Assembly (NCBI GenBank): GCA_964618415.1
Contig: CAZUAT010000006.1
Location: 1-64,000, forward strand
Reading direction: 5' to 3'
Origin: JACTMI01 sp964618415
GTDB lineage: Bacteria; Acidobacteriota; Thermoanaerobaculia; Multivoradales; JAGPDF01
Length of the DNA: 64,000 nt
The notes under the pieces are model-generated. The model was not told the origin of the DNA, made no database searches, and saw nothing but the letters and a program-made list of their open reading frames with translations. Positions 18,057 to 27,650 of this stretch are shown here, in pieces. Within the stretch, counting starts at the first letter, position 1, and each line of letters begins with the position of its first letter. The translations under genes and the position numbers were made by a program.

Positions 18057-20255
18057 TCAGAACCGGTAGCCGACCTGCCCGGTGATCTTGCGTCCGATGA
18101 TGTCGCCGAAGAAATGCTGACGAACCTCCTCGTCGGTCACGTTCGCGCCGATGATCTGGAGCGTCAGCCGCTCGTCGAGCAGGCGGACGCCCACTCCGAC
18201 GTTGAGCATGGTGAACGAGTCGGTGAAGCCGACCGTGGCCGGCGACAGCGCCACGTCGCCCCAGAACGCTTCGTCCTGGTAGTTGACGTTGAGGTTGGTG
18301 AACCAGCGTCCGGCGTCGTAGCCCAGGCCGGCGTTGCCGCGCCACTCCGGCGCCAGGTTCTGCTCGCTGGTGTCCTCGATCCCCTCGAACTCCGCCTCGT
18401 CCTGCCACGACACGTTGACGAACCAGCTCCAGGGGCCGCGCCGCTGCTGCAGGGAAAGCTCGACGCCGCGATCGGTCGTTTCGCCGATGTTGCGGTAGCT
18501 GAAGCGAGCCGGGAACAGGCCGCCGAAGCCGACCACCGGAATCGTCGTGCCGGGCACCACACCCACGACCGGACAGGCCTGAAGCGGACCGGGGGCGAGC
18601 GGCTGCGGCGTCGGCGCGATCGCGAAGCACTGCCGGAACAGCGCCGCCACCACTGCCGGCGGCACGCCCGGCGGCAGCGTGGCGATCGTCTCGGGCGCGA
18701 GGATCACCGTCGGCGGCAGCAGCACGCTGCCGTCCGGCTGCCGGCCGTACCGCAGCGCAGTAAAGAAGTCGATCGAGTCCTCGGTCCTGTTCTCGTAGGC
18801 GGCCACTGTCACGCTCAGGCCGTTGCCGAGGCTGCCGACGTAGCCGACCTCGTAGGCCGTCATCTGTTCCTCGACCAGGTTGAACCCGAGCAGCTCCGGT
18901 CCGCGCGCCGCGGCCGGAATGACGAAGGCGCCCGACGGCGGTCCGACCAGGATGTCGGCGTCGAGGTAGCTGTTGATCACCGAGGGAGTCCGGAACGCCT
19001 CGTTGTACGAGACGCGGAAGGTATGGTTGGGCACCGGCGAGATCAGCAGGCTCGTGCGCGGCGTGAACACCCCGTCGTCGAGCGGATCGATGTCGTCGTA
19101 GCGCCCGCCGATCAGCCAGCGCACCTTGTCCCCGAACAGGATCTCGTCCTGCAGGAAGACGCCCCATTCGTCCTTGTCCGTACCCGAAGGAGCGATCTCG
19201 AGCTCGAACTCCGACGTCCGGTAGTTGCCGCCGTACGTCAGGATGTGCATGCCCCCGGCCACCGAGGTGTTCGAGATGTCGGCGTTGAAGGTGTCGGTGG
19301 TGAACTCGAAGCCGAGTGGCCGACCGTCCAGCCCGCGGGTGACCAGGTTGACCGAGTCGGCCGACAGGAAGTTGGCGAACAGCCCTGCGTTGAGCGCGCC
19401 GCGGGCGTAGTTGACCTTGCCGTAGGCCAGGTTCGAGCCCGAATCGATGGCGAACGGGCCGATGCCGCTGTGCACGATGCCGTCCGTGCCGGCGTAACCA
19501 GCACCGAACGTCAGGTACGAGGCGTCGTCGATGTCCCAGTCGAAGCGCATGTCGGCCTTGGGCTGCGAAGTGCCCTCGTTCTCGAAGGCCGGGATGCCGG
19601 CGAAGACCGGACGCTCGTAGGCGTCCTGCTCGAAGTAGCCGGCGGACATCTTGTAGCCCAGCTTGCCGGACACTCCGGCGTGGGTAATCGAGCCGTAGGC
19701 CGTGCTCAGTTCGCCGGCGCCTGCCAGGATCGAGGTCCCGGTCATCTCACTCGGCCGCTTGGTGATCAGGTTGACCACGCCGGTCATGGCGTTGGCGCCC
19801 CACACGGCGCTGCCGGGCCCGCGCACCGCCTCGATCTGCTTGATCTCGCTCGGATTGACCGGCAGGAAGTCCCACATGACGAAGCCGAAGAAGTCGAGAT
19901 AGATCGAGCGGCCGTCGAGCAGCACGAGCTGCGAAGTCGACAGTGTGTTGGTCGACCCGCGAGTCGTCATGTTGATGTCGCGGGCGCTGGTTTGCGTGAC
20001 GTTGACACCCGGCACGTTGCGCAGCAGATCGCCATAGTCGTCAGCGGGGATCGACTCGATAGTGCGCGCGTCGAGCACCGTGATGGCGGCCGGCGCCTCG
20101 TTGAGCGCCTGCTCGGTGCGCGAAGCCGTGACGACGATCACCTCCTCGACGGCATCGGCCGGCTCGTCGGCCGGAGGCTGCGCCTCCTGGGCCGGCAGCG
20201 CGGAAGCCACCGCGAGCAGCGACAGCGCGACACGCCACTTCAGCTCGGTTCTCAT
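18057..20255 (-). CDS. TonB-dependent outer-membrane receptor
   Basis: 732 aa. A signal peptide (about 1-22, cleavage near LPAQEA) is followed by a TonB-box-like EEVIVVTASR. The plug domain holds LLRNVPGVNVTQTSARDINMTTRG and VRGPGSAVWGANAMTGVVNLITKRP. A 22-strand barrel ends in GYRF with the C-terminal aromatic typical of outer-membrane proteins. One extracellular loop (about 560-600) has two cysteines and many prolines. The substrate cannot be read from the sequence. Monocistronic by the downstream terminator; divergent from the universal stress gene. Confidence 0.93.
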   Translation of the reverse strand: MRTELKWRVALSLLAVASALPAQEAQPPADEPADAVEEVIVVTASRTEQALNEAPAAITVLDARTIESIPADDYGDLLRNVPGVNVTQTSARDINMTTRGSTNTLSTSQLVLLDGRSIYLDFFGFVMWDFLPVNPSEIKQIEAVRGPGSAVWGANAMTGVVNLITKRPSEMTGTSILAGAGELSTAYGSITHAGVSGKLGYKMSAGYFEQDAYERPVFAGIPAFENEGTSQPKADMRFDWDIDDASYLTFGAGYAGTDGIVHSGIGPFAIDSGSNLAYGKVNYARGALNAGLFANFLSADSVNLVTRGLDGRPLGFEFTTDTFNADISNTSVAGGMHILTYGGNYRTSEFELEIAPSGTDKDEWGVFLQDEILFGDKVRWLIGGRYDDIDPLDDGVFTPRTSLLISPVPNHTFRVSYNEAFRTPSVINSYLDADILVGPPSGAFVIPAAARGPELLGFNLVEEQMTAYEVGYVGSLGNGLSVTVAAYENRTEDSIDFFTALRYGRQPDGSVLLPPTVILAPETIATLPPGVPPAVVAALFRQCFAIAPTPQPLAPGPLQACPVVGVVPGTTIPVVGFGGLFPARFSYRNIGETTDRGVELSLQQRRGPWSWFVNVSWQDEAEFEGIEDTSEQNLAPEWRGNAGLGYDAGRWFTNLNVNYQDEAFWGDVALSPATVGFTDSFTMLNVGVGVRLLDERLTLQIIGANVTDEEVRQHFFGDIIGRKITGQVGYRF

Positions 20256-20430
20256 GCTCGGACCTCCTCGTCCGCGGCTCCGCGTTCCTTCCGGGAACCG
20301 GAGCCGTGAAATTGAGTCAGTGCTCTCATGCTACCCTTCGCCCCGACACCCCACAAGGGTGCCGAACGCCGGCGGCCGGCGATCATTCGACGCGGATCCC
20401 AGGCCGCTGGACCCTGTCTCGGAGGAGCAC

Positions 20431-21246
20431 GTGAGCAACGCCCTGCCGCCGGTCCTGGTCGGATTCGATGCCTCAGCCGATGCCGTCCGCGCCGCGGACT
20501 GGGGAGCGGCCGTCGCCGCCGCCCGACCCGGCACGGCGCTGCACCTAGTGCAGGCGCTCTCCCTGCCGCCCATCCCGATGCATGCCACGGCACGCTCGGC
20601 GGCCGACGTTCTGCGCGTCCACGAGCAGGAGGCGCAGGCAGCGCTGGAGGCCGAGCGCGATCGCCGAAGTGCGGCCGGGCTGGCGGTGGAGATCCACCTG
20701 CGCCGCTGGCCTCCCGCCGAGACGGTTCTCGAGCACGCGGATGCGTCGGGCGCCGGCCTCATCGTCGTTGGCCAGCGCGGCAGCGCCACCAGCCGCGTGC
20801 TGCTCGGAAGCGTCTCCGGGAAGGTGGCGCGCAGCGCCCGGGTGCCGGTCGTCGTCATCCGGGGCGCTGGCGGGGCGGTCCCTGCCCGACGCGTGCTGCT
20901 GGCCGCGGACGGTTCGCCGAGCTGCCTCGCCGCGGCGGCCGCCGTCGCTACCTGGCTTCCCGAATCCCGGGTCACCGCCGTGCGCGTTCTCGAGCCCGGG
21001 GAAACGGCCGAGGCCGGCCCGCTGGTGGGGGCTCTCGAGGCGAGCGGCCTGGGCTCCGAGCGCTGCCGCCTGGAGTTCGCCCACGGGCCGACGGCGCGCA
21101 CCCTGCTCGATCTGGCGCGCGACGGCGACTACGACCTGGTCGCGGCGGGCCGGCGCGGGCTTTCGGAGTGGGAGGGCCTGCTGACCGGCGCAGTCTCCGA
21201 GAAGCTCCTGCTGCTGGCGCCGTGCCCGATTCTGGTCGCCCACTGA
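20431..21246 (+). CDS. Tandem-domain universal stress protein
   Basis: 271 aa with two Usp domains. The first (about 7-146) carries the ATP-binding pattern VGQRGSATSRVLLGSVSGKVAR. The second (about 150-271) ends GRRGLSEWEGLLTGAVSEKLLLLAPCPILVAH. The start is GTG 20431 with GGAGGAG six bases upstream; the open frame extends further but without homology. The clustering of stress proteins near the NarX/NarL-type pair suggests a redox or energy-stress role, which is inference. Confidence 0.88.
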   Translation: MSNALPPVLVGFDASADAVRAADWGAAVAAARPGTALHLVQALSLPPIPMHATARSAADVLRVHEQEAQAALEAERDRRSAAGLAVEIHLRRWPPAETVLEHADASGAGLIVVGQRGSATSRVLLGSVSGKVARSARVPVVVIRGAGGAVPARRVLLAADGSPSCLAAAAAVATWLPESRVTAVRVLEPGETAEAGPLVGALEASGLGSERCRLEFAHGPTARTLLDLARDGDYDLVAAGRRGLSEWEGLLTGAVSEKLLLLAPCPILVAH

Positions 21247-21296
21247 ACTTCCTCCACGGTCGGCACGTATCCGGAGGAAACCCCGGAGGCTGACCG

Positions 21297-22775
21297 ATGC
21301 CCCAGCAACGACCGACCACGCCGCCCGCCCGCCCGCACCGCCGCTCGCTCGCCCTGCGCGCCCTGATCGGCTGCTCCCTGCTGCTCGCCGGCAGCTCCGG
21401 CGGCGTCGCTCAGGAGTTGCCGCCGGCGGACCTGCGCCTCGCTGCAAGCGGCGTCGTCCTGCCCGAGGTGGCGCCCCCGGCCGACCCCAGCCAGACCTGG
21501 GCGCTCTACCTGCCGACCGCGTTCACCGCGGAGCGGCGCTGGCCGCTGCTGGTGATCTTCGACCCGCGCGGCGCCGGCGCGAGGGCGGCCGATCTGTTCC
21601 GGCCCGCGGCGGAGGAGTTCGGATGGATCGTGGCCGCGTCGAACCGCACCCGTTCAGACGGCGGCTCGCCGGCCGAGAATCAGCGGGCGATCAACAGCCT
21701 GCTCGGCGACGTCACGACGCGGCTGCCGATCGACCCGCAGCGGATGTACGCAGCCGGCTTCTCCGGTGGTGCGGTTCTCGCCTGGGCGGTCGGCGTGCTG
21801 GGTGGCGAGCTGGCGGGAGTGATCGCTGTCGGGGGGCGCCCCGCACCCGAGCATGCCGCCCGCCGACCGACCTTCCCGCTCTTCGCTGCCGCCGGCAGCG
21901 AGGATTTCAACTACCTGCCAACCCTCGACCTGGTGGAACATGCCGCAGCCGCCGGCGTGCCGACCCGGTTCGAAGAGTTTGCCGGACCGCACGCCTGGTG
22001 CCCCCCCGAGGTGGCCCGCCGCGCGGTGGCCTGGATGGAGCTCCAGTCCACCGCGGCACGAGCACAGCTGTCGCCGGAGCGCCTCGCAGCGCTGTTCGCC
22101 GAGGAGGTCGCCGCGGCCGATCGCAAGCTCACCGCGGGCGATCGGCTGGCAGCCCTGCGCGCGTGGCGCGAGATCGCCGATGCGTTCCGCTTTGCGCCCG
22201 CGATGGCGGCGCAGGTGGCAGAGCTGGAGCGGCGAGCGGCCGACCTGGCGGCCCAGCCCGAAACGTCGGCCGCCGAGAAGGCCGAGCGCACAGCGATCAA
22301 AGCGGAGCGGCAGGCTCAGGTGCGGCTCGGCCAGGCGATCGGCCTGCTGCAGGCCGAGCTGCCGCCCACCGCCGCCCGGGTCGAAAACGTGCTCGGCCTG
22401 GCCGACCTGCACCGGCGCAGCGCCGACAGCGGCCCCCGGGGCGCGGCGGCGCGGCGCGCGCTGGCCACGGCGCACGTCAACCTTTCTTTCTACCTCGGCC
22501 TCACCTGGCTGCAGGCAGGCGAACTCGACCGCGCGCTACCGGCGCTCACCGCTGCCACGGCGATCCGCCCGGACGACCCGGTCAGCTGGTACAACCTCGC
22601 ATGCGTGCGCGCCCGCCTGGGGCGCAACGCCGACGCGATCGAAGCGCTCGAGCGATCGCTCGAGGCTGGCCTGCCCCAGCCTGACAAGCTCCGTACCGAC
22701 TCGGATCTCGACTCCCTGCGCCCGCTGCCCGCCTTCGCCGCGCTGCTCGAGCGGATCGATCCGGCCGGCGGCTGA
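21297..22775 (+). CDS. Secreted alpha/beta-hydrolase with C-terminal TPR segment
   Basis: 492 aa with a signal peptide (Arg-rich n-region, hydrophobic 20-36, cleavage near GVAQEL). Residues about 45-255 resemble polyhydroxybutyrate-depolymerase/esterase-type hydrolases, with a nucleophile-elbow-like GFSGGAVLAW and a late His in GPHAWCPPEV. Residues 260-345 are Ala/Glu-rich and probably coiled coil. The last 100 residues hold TPR-like helices (AIRPDDPVSWYNLACVRARLG). A strong double GGAGG ribosome region precedes the ATG. Substrate unknown. Confidence 0.75.
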   Translation: MPQQRPTTPPARPHRRSLALRALIGCSLLLAGSSGGVAQELPPADLRLAASGVVLPEVAPPADPSQTWALYLPTAFTAERRWPLLVIFDPRGAGARAADLFRPAAEEFGWIVAASNRTRSDGGSPAENQRAINSLLGDVTTRLPIDPQRMYAAGFSGGAVLAWAVGVLGGELAGVIAVGGRPAPEHAARRPTFPLFAAAGSEDFNYLPTLDLVEHAAAAGVPTRFEEFAGPHAWCPPEVARRAVAWMELQSTAARAQLSPERLAALFAEEVAAADRKLTAGDRLAALRAWREIADAFRFAPAMAAQVAELERRAADLAAQPETSAAEKAERTAIKAERQAQVRLGQAIGLLQAELPPTAARVENVLGLADLHRRSADSGPRGAAARRALATAHVNLSFYLGLTWLQAGELDRALPALTAATAIRPDDPVSWYNLACVRARLGRNADAIEALERSLEAGLPQPDKLRTDSDLDSLRPLPAFAALLERIDPAGG

Positions 22776-22891
22776 ATTCGAATCCGGTTCCAGCAGTGGC
22801 ATGACCGCGGCCCCGCCCCGCGGCGCGGGGCGCCCTCTCCTCCCGCGGCGCGGCGACGACGGACCGCCCAGGCCGTACGCTGCCGGGCGAG

Positions 22892-23548
22892 ATGGACCGA
22901 TCCGCCGACACGCCCAGGCTTGCCCCCAACTGGGCGCTCGACCCTCCCCCGATGCGAATCTGCGTCGGCACGACGTTCTCACCGGCCAGCTACCGGATCG
23001 TCGAGACGGCAGCGGCACTCGCGGAGTCGCTGGCGGCCGCACTGCTGCTGGTCCACGTCGCGGCGCCCGGCGAGCCACCGGCCGCAGTGGAACAGCACGA
23101 GCGGCGGTTGCGATCGCAGGCCGACCGGTTCGCCTCCGGCGTGCGCGCCACCCACGAGCTGCGCACCGATCGCGAGCCGTGGCGCGGGCTGCTCCGCGAG
23201 CTCGACCCGGCCGCCGACCTGCTGGTGGTCGGCGTGCACGAGTCGGACGGAGTGCTCGGCAAACAGATCGGCAGCGCCAGCCGGCAGCTCGTCCGGCATG
23301 CCGAGCTGCCCCTGCTGCTGATCCGCGGGCGCGGGCCCCACCCACCCGGCCGCCGCCCGCCGACGGCCGGCACCGGCCCTGCCATCGCCGCGGTCCTCGG
23401 CGACGAAGCGAGCCTCCTACCCTTGCCTCCCCGTGGCGGGCTGCAGGGGTGGTGGCACCGCCGCCGGCTGCTGCGCCGGGTGGAGCGGGCGGCGGCCAGC
23501 GTGCTGCTGGTTCCGACGCGGCGGGCCGCGTCGGCGCTCAGTTCCTGA
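22892..23548 (+). CDS. Universal stress protein-like, single domain
   Basis: 218 aa. A Usp-type fold runs from about 20 to 150 (MRICVGTTFSPASYRIVETAAAL, DLLVVGVHESDGVLGKQIGSASRQLVRHAELPLLLIRG). A less conserved C-terminus has a GLQGWWHRRRLLRRVERAAASVLLVP segment like a second half-domain. An internal ATG at 22952 could be the true start, but ATG 22892 has a better ribosome site (GGGCGAG). It converges with the response regulator gene with an 11-base overlap. Confidence 0.75.
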   Translation: MDRSADTPRLAPNWALDPPPMRICVGTTFSPASYRIVETAAALAESLAAALLLVHVAAPGEPPAAVEQHERRLRSQADRFASGVRATHELRTDREPWRGLLRELDPAADLLVVGVHESDGVLGKQIGSASRQLVRHAELPLLLIRGRGPHPPGRRPPTAGTGPAIAAVLGDEASLLPLPPRGGLQGWWHRRRLLRRVERAAASVLLVPTRRAASALSS

Positions 23549-24191
23549 GCTTGTCCGGATCGACCAGGCCGCGCCGCAGCGCGTGCGACACCGCCTGGGC
23601 GCGGTTGTGCAGGTGGAGCTTGTCCAGGATGTTACGCACGTGGAACTTGACCGTGTTCTCGCTCACCCCGAGCCGCTTGCCGAGCTTGACGTTCGAAGTC
23701 ACCCCCTCGACCATCAGTTCGAGAACCTCCAGCTCGCGCGCGGTGAGCGCGTCGAGATCCTGCACACGCGGCTCCGGCGGCTTGCGGAACTCGGTGAGCA
23801 ACCGTCGAGCCAAAGCGGGCGTGAGCGCGGGCTCGCCGCGACCGGCCGCGTCGAGCAGCGAGAAAAACGGTTCGGCCTCCAGGTTCTTGAGCAGATAGCC
23901 CTGCGCGCCGGCCTTGAGCGTTTCGAACAGGGCCTCGTCATCGTCGGACGCGGTGAGAATCACGATCCGCACCGACGGCAGCTCGGAAGAGAGCTGGCGG
24001 GTTGCCTCCAGGCCTCCCATCTCCGGCATCGACAGGTCCATGAGCAGAATGTCCGGCCGCGTGCGGCGTGCCATCTCGATCGCTTCCCGACCGTTGGCGG
24101 CCTCTCCGACCACTTCGTGGCCGCGCGCCTCCAGCAGGCTGCGCAGGCTGTCCCGAAACAGCGCATGATCGTCGGCAATGGCGATCCTCAT
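23538..24191 (-). CDS. NarL/LuxR-family response regulator
   Basis: 217 aa. The receiver (1-120) has acidic pocket residues in IADDHALFRD, phospho-acceptor Asp in LLMDLSMPEMGG, Thr in ILTAS and Lys in LLKNLEAE. A LuxR-type helix-turn-helix (about 148-210) reads LTARELEVLELMVEGVTSNVKLGKRLGVSENTVKFHVRNIL. The ATG at 24191 overlaps the kinase stop (ATGA), marking it as the cognate regulator. The divergent porin-YceI-NrfHA genes are plausible targets; this is inference. Confidence 0.95.
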   Translation of the reverse strand: MRIAIADDHALFRDSLRSLLEARGHEVVGEAANGREAIEMARRTRPDILLMDLSMPEMGGLEATRQLSSELPSVRIVILTASDDDEALFETLKAGAQGYLLKNLEAEPFFSLLDAAGRGEPALTPALARRLLTEFRKPPEPRVQDLDALTARELEVLELMVEGVTSNVKLGKRLGVSENTVKFHVRNILDKLHLHNRAQAVSHALRRGLVDPDKLRN

Positions 24192-25549
24192 CCCGCAACC
24201 CCTTTCGTGACCCTCAGAGCCCGGACGGGGAGGTCGACCGACACCCGGGTCGGCCCCCCGTTGCGCGAATCGAGCTGGAGGTGGCCGCCCACCAGCTCGA
24301 CCCGTTCCTGCATGCTGCGCAGGCCGAAGCGCGGCAGCGGGGCCGGCGGAGGCGCCTGCGGATCGAAGCCGACCCCGTCGTCCTCGATCTCCAGCCGCAC
24401 CCGTTCGTCCTCGCGTGCCAGCCGCACCCTCACGCGCCGGGCGCCGGCGTGCCGGCGGACGTTGTTGAGCGCCTCGCCGGCCACGCGCAGCAGCTGAATC
24501 TCCACCTCCGGCTGCAGGGCGAGTGCCTCGTCGAGTTCGAGGTCGAGCTCGACGCCGGATTCGCTCGCCCACGTGGTCGCCAGGGCACGCAGTTCCTCGG
24601 CGAAGGATCGTTCCTGTTGGGCCGCCTCGCGCAGCGTGACGATCCCCTTGCGCACTTCCGAGTAGACCTCCCGGGCGGCAGCCGCCAGCTGGTCGAGCTG
24701 GGTCGCCGCGGCGGCTCCGTTGCCGGCCACCAGATGCTCGCGCACCGCCTGCGCCTTGGCATTCACGTAGGCGAGCACCTGGGCCGTGCCGTCGTGCAGG
24801 TCGCGCGAGATGCGGGCCCGCTCCTCGGCGACCGCCAGGTCGCGCAGCCTGCGGTTCAGGAACTGGTTGTCGATCGCGATCCCGACCTGGGTCGCGAAAC
24901 GCTGCAGCGTCTCGGCGTCGCCCTCGGTGAACTCGCGCCGGTCGATGCGATCGGACAGGTACAGGTTGCCGCGGAACGGACCGCGGCACTCCACCGGGAC
25001 CGCGAGGAGCGACTTCATCGGCGGGTGATTGGGAGGAAAGCCGGCGCTGCGCGGGTCCTGCCCGATGTTGGGGAGGCGCAGGATCTGGCCCTCGCGCAGC
25101 GGAACGCCGAGCAGCCCGCGCCCGCGCGGTGGCTCGCCGATCCGTTCGCGCATCTCGGCGCTTAGCCCGGAGGTGTGGAAGACCTGGATGCCGCCGTCAT
25201 CGTCGACCACCGAGAGAGCGCCGTACTCCGCGCGGACCAGGTCGCGCGCTTCGTCGACGACCCGCTGCAACAGCAGGTCCAGATCGAGAACGCGGTGGAC
25301 GTCCTGCGCGGCGGCGTGCAGCATGAGCAGTTCGCGGTTGCGCCGCACGAGCTCGTCCTGCAGGCGACGGAAGTAGTGGATCAGAACGGCAAAGAAGGCG
25401 ACGGCACCGGCCACGACCAGGGCCTCGACGACCAGTTGGATCGGCCGCGTTCCGCCCACGTGCGCCACCGAGTAGCGGGACACGGCCAAGAGGGTCACGA
25501 GCAGGGCGAGGCCCAGGAAGCCGTAGAGCTGGAGGCGGGCGAGAGTCAT
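24188..25549 (-). CDS. NarX-type sensor histidine kinase with GAF domain
   Basis: 453 aa. Two membrane helices (about 5-25, 37-60) precede a short coiled coil, a GAF domain (about 80-220) and a HisKA_3 dimerisation helix whose phosphorylated His lies in ERARISRDLHDGTAQ. The HATPase_c domain (about 335-450) has AGEALNNVRRHAGA and DDGVGFDP. It is co-transcribed with the response regulator and divergent from the porin gene 195 bases away. The stimulus is not evident; there is no periplasmic nitrate-sensing P-box. Confidence 0.93.
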   Translation of the reverse strand: MTLARLQLYGFLGLALLVTLLAVSRYSVAHVGGTRPIQLVVEALVVAGAVAFFAVLIHYFRRLQDELVRRNRELLMLHAAAQDVHRVLDLDLLLQRVVDEARDLVRAEYGALSVVDDDGGIQVFHTSGLSAEMRERIGEPPRGRGLLGVPLREGQILRLPNIGQDPRSAGFPPNHPPMKSLLAVPVECRGPFRGNLYLSDRIDRREFTEGDAETLQRFATQVGIAIDNQFLNRRLRDLAVAEERARISRDLHDGTAQVLAYVNAKAQAVREHLVAGNGAAAATQLDQLAAAAREVYSEVRKGIVTLREAAQQERSFAEELRALATTWASESGVELDLELDEALALQPEVEIQLLRVAGEALNNVRRHAGARRVRVRLAREDERVRLEIEDDGVGFDPQAPPPAPLPRFGLRSMQERVELVGGHLQLDSRNGGPTRVSVDLPVRALRVTKGVAG

Positions 25550-25744
25550 CGGCGCGCGGAGCTTATCGGAGCTGGACCGCCCCTACGGGTAGTTCCCCCT
25601 CCCCCCTCGACGCGACGTCGTCCCGCCTCGCCGAGTGAAGGCGCAGTCGCCGGCCCGGCCTACGCTGCCTCTCGGGAACTACGACGCCGCCTGCCGGGCA
25701 ACGGAGCCTGCACCGCGAGCGTCGACCGACCCGGGAGAAGGGTC

Positions 25745-26983
25745 ATGAGAACCGCGAAGCAGACTGCGTTGAAGACCGTCCTCGCCCTGGCCGTGGCGCT
25801 GGGTACCGGCGCCGCCAGCGCCCAGATCGAAATCGCCAGCTGGAACAACACCACCGTCTACCTCGGAGTCGACACGGTCGGCACCGTGCAGGCGCTGTCG
25901 CAGGAGAACGTCTACGACAACGCCACCGGCCTCGAGGTCGCCGACCTCGATCCCGGCTTCCAGACCGCCTGGGGCAACCTGGCGATCTCGGCCACCTTCG
26001 GCAAGGAGAAGGAGGTCGAGATGTTCTTCGACCTGCTCATCAGCAGCCGCAGCCACCCGTCGACTACCTACGGTCACCAGGGCTATCTGATGGTGCGCGG
26101 GATGCCGGGCGACCTGAAGAACGTCCGCCTGCTCGATTCGCTGTTCGACAAGATCGACCTCAAGATCGGCCACTTCCATCTCGACTACGGCGACCACGGC
26201 TACCACCGGTCGGACAACGCGGCGACCCAGAAGAACCCGCTGATCGGCAACTTCGTGATCGATCCGGAGCTGGTCGACATCGGGGCCGAGATCTCGAGTG
26301 AGCCGGGCAAGTTCAACTGGATGGTCGGTGTCTCCAACGGCACCAACACCGAGAACGTGCAGGACGGGCGCGGCAACGCGTTCCACGGCAAGGTCTGGCT
26401 CGACCTGGCGCCCGTGCGCGCCTCGATCTCCGGCTTCCGCGTCGACCACTCCGACAGCGCCACCGCGCGAGCCACTCTGTTCTCCGGCAACCGCGACGGC
26501 GAACGTTACGGCGGCGTGATCGGCGGCGGCCAGGCCCCGGGCCAGGTCCTGCCGGCCGGCGCCAAGGACGTGACTGCCTGGCAGGCCGACCTGACCTGGA
26601 CCGGCGACAAGCTGTCGCTCTATGGTCACTACGGCAACACCGAGGATGCCGACATCAACGGCGTCGCCGAGGGCACCCCGACCGAGGAGTGGAACTACTA
26701 TGCGGGGCAGGCGGTCTGGAAGTTCACCCCCAAGGTCCACGGCGCGGTCCGCTACAGCGCGGCCCGGGCGGACATCCTCAACGACGTCGCCTCGGACGGC
26801 AAGGTCGACCGGATTCAGATCGGCGGCGGGTACTGGCTGACCGACGAGCTGCTGGCCAAGATCGAATACGTGCACCAGGAGTACGACGGCTTCGCCGAGG
26901 GAGACGTGCTCAACAACAACATCCAGGCCTGGCGCGACCCGAGCTTCAGCGGCGTGGCCATGGAAGTTTCCTTCAGCTTCTGA
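25745..26983 (+). CDS. Outer-membrane porin-like beta-barrel protein
   Basis: 412 aa. A signal peptide (cleavage near ASAQIE, residue 27) is followed by alternating hydrophobic/polar strands and a C-terminal MEVSFSF with terminal Phe. The pattern suits a 16-strand porin-type barrel that admits anions or small solutes. Candidate N-terminal feature: SWNNTTVYLGVDT. ATG 25745 is chosen because it starts the signal peptide; an upstream open frame has no homology. It heads a plus-strand run ending in nrfA, so a role in nitrite entry is possible. Confidence 0.75.
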   Translation: MRTAKQTALKTVLALAVALGTGAASAQIEIASWNNTTVYLGVDTVGTVQALSQENVYDNATGLEVADLDPGFQTAWGNLAISATFGKEKEVEMFFDLLISSRSHPSTTYGHQGYLMVRGMPGDLKNVRLLDSLFDKIDLKIGHFHLDYGDHGYHRSDNAATQKNPLIGNFVIDPELVDIGAEISSEPGKFNWMVGVSNGTNTENVQDGRGNAFHGKVWLDLAPVRASISGFRVDHSDSATARATLFSGNRDGERYGGVIGGGQAPGQVLPAGAKDVTAWQADLTWTGDKLSLYGHYGNTEDADINGVAEGTPTEEWNYYAGQAVWKFTPKVHGAVRYSAARADILNDVASDGKVDRIQIGGGYWLTDELLAKIEYVHQEYDGFAEGDVLNNNIQAWRDPSFSGVAMEVSFSF

Positions 26984-27013
26984 GCCTGGCGCGACGAGAC
27001 ACGGAGACCGACC

Positions 27014-27649
27014 ATGAAGCGCATCGTCGTCATCCTGCTCGCCGCGGTGATCGCGGCCCCCGCCCTCGCCGGCGAGGGGCCGCAGTCGCCGCTCGCCGGC
27101 CCGGCCGAAGTCCGCGTGTCCGGCACCTCCACCCTGCACGACTGGACGGTTGCCAGCCGCACGATCGAAGGGAGCCTCACGGTCAGTGACGCCTTTCTGG
27201 TCGACCCGACGCTCGCATCGGCGCCCGATCTCAAGGCCGAGGGGCCTGTGCCGGGCCTCACCGTGGTGATCCCCGCCACCAGCCTCAAGAGCGACAGTCC
27301 GAAGATGGACAAGGTAATGCACGAGGCGCTCGCGGCGGCCGCCCACCCGCAGATCCGCTTTGCCCTCACGGGGGCGTCGCTGGCGTCGGGTGCGGACCCG
27401 GCCAGCGGGGCGTTCCGTCTCGACGTGCGGGGGCAGCTCACGGTGGCTGGCCAGACCCGCGAGGTCGCCTTCCCGGTCGACGTCCAGCGCCGACCCTCGG
27501 GTCAGCTGGTGGTGACCGGCGAGGTGCCGCTGAAGATGACCACGTTCGGGATCAAGCCGCCGACCGCCCTGCTGGGCACGGTGCGCTCCGGCGACGACAT
27601 CCGGGTGACCTTCCTGTGGGAGGTCACCCCCACACCCCGGGTCCCTTGA
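27014..27649 (+). CDS. YceI-family periplasmic protein
   Basis: 211 aa with a signal peptide (cleavage near ALAGEG). The family landmarks are VSGTSTLHDWTVAS, MHEALAAAAHPQIRFALTG, GQLTVAGQTREVAFPVDV and LKMTTFGIKPPTALLGTVRSGDDIRVTFLW. YceI proteins are lipocalin-like and bind polyisoprenoid or similar hydrophobic molecules. It is followed one base later by a second, more divergent YceI gene, so the two are translationally coupled. Confidence 0.92.
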   Translation: MKRIVVILLAAVIAAPALAGEGPQSPLAGPAEVRVSGTSTLHDWTVASRTIEGSLTVSDAFLVDPTLASAPDLKAEGPVPGLTVVIPATSLKSDSPKMDKVMHEALAAAAHPQIRFALTGASLASGADPASGAFRLDVRGQLTVAGQTREVAFPVDVQRRPSGQLVVTGEVPLKMTTFGIKPPTALLGTVRSGDDIRVTFLWEVTPTPRVP

Positions 27650-27650
27650 A

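Noticed and set aside
20256..20430. A cobalamin-type riboswitch or other regulatory RNA upstream of the TonB receptor.
   Set aside because: No B12-box or matching conserved elements were seen in this divergent 175-base gap.
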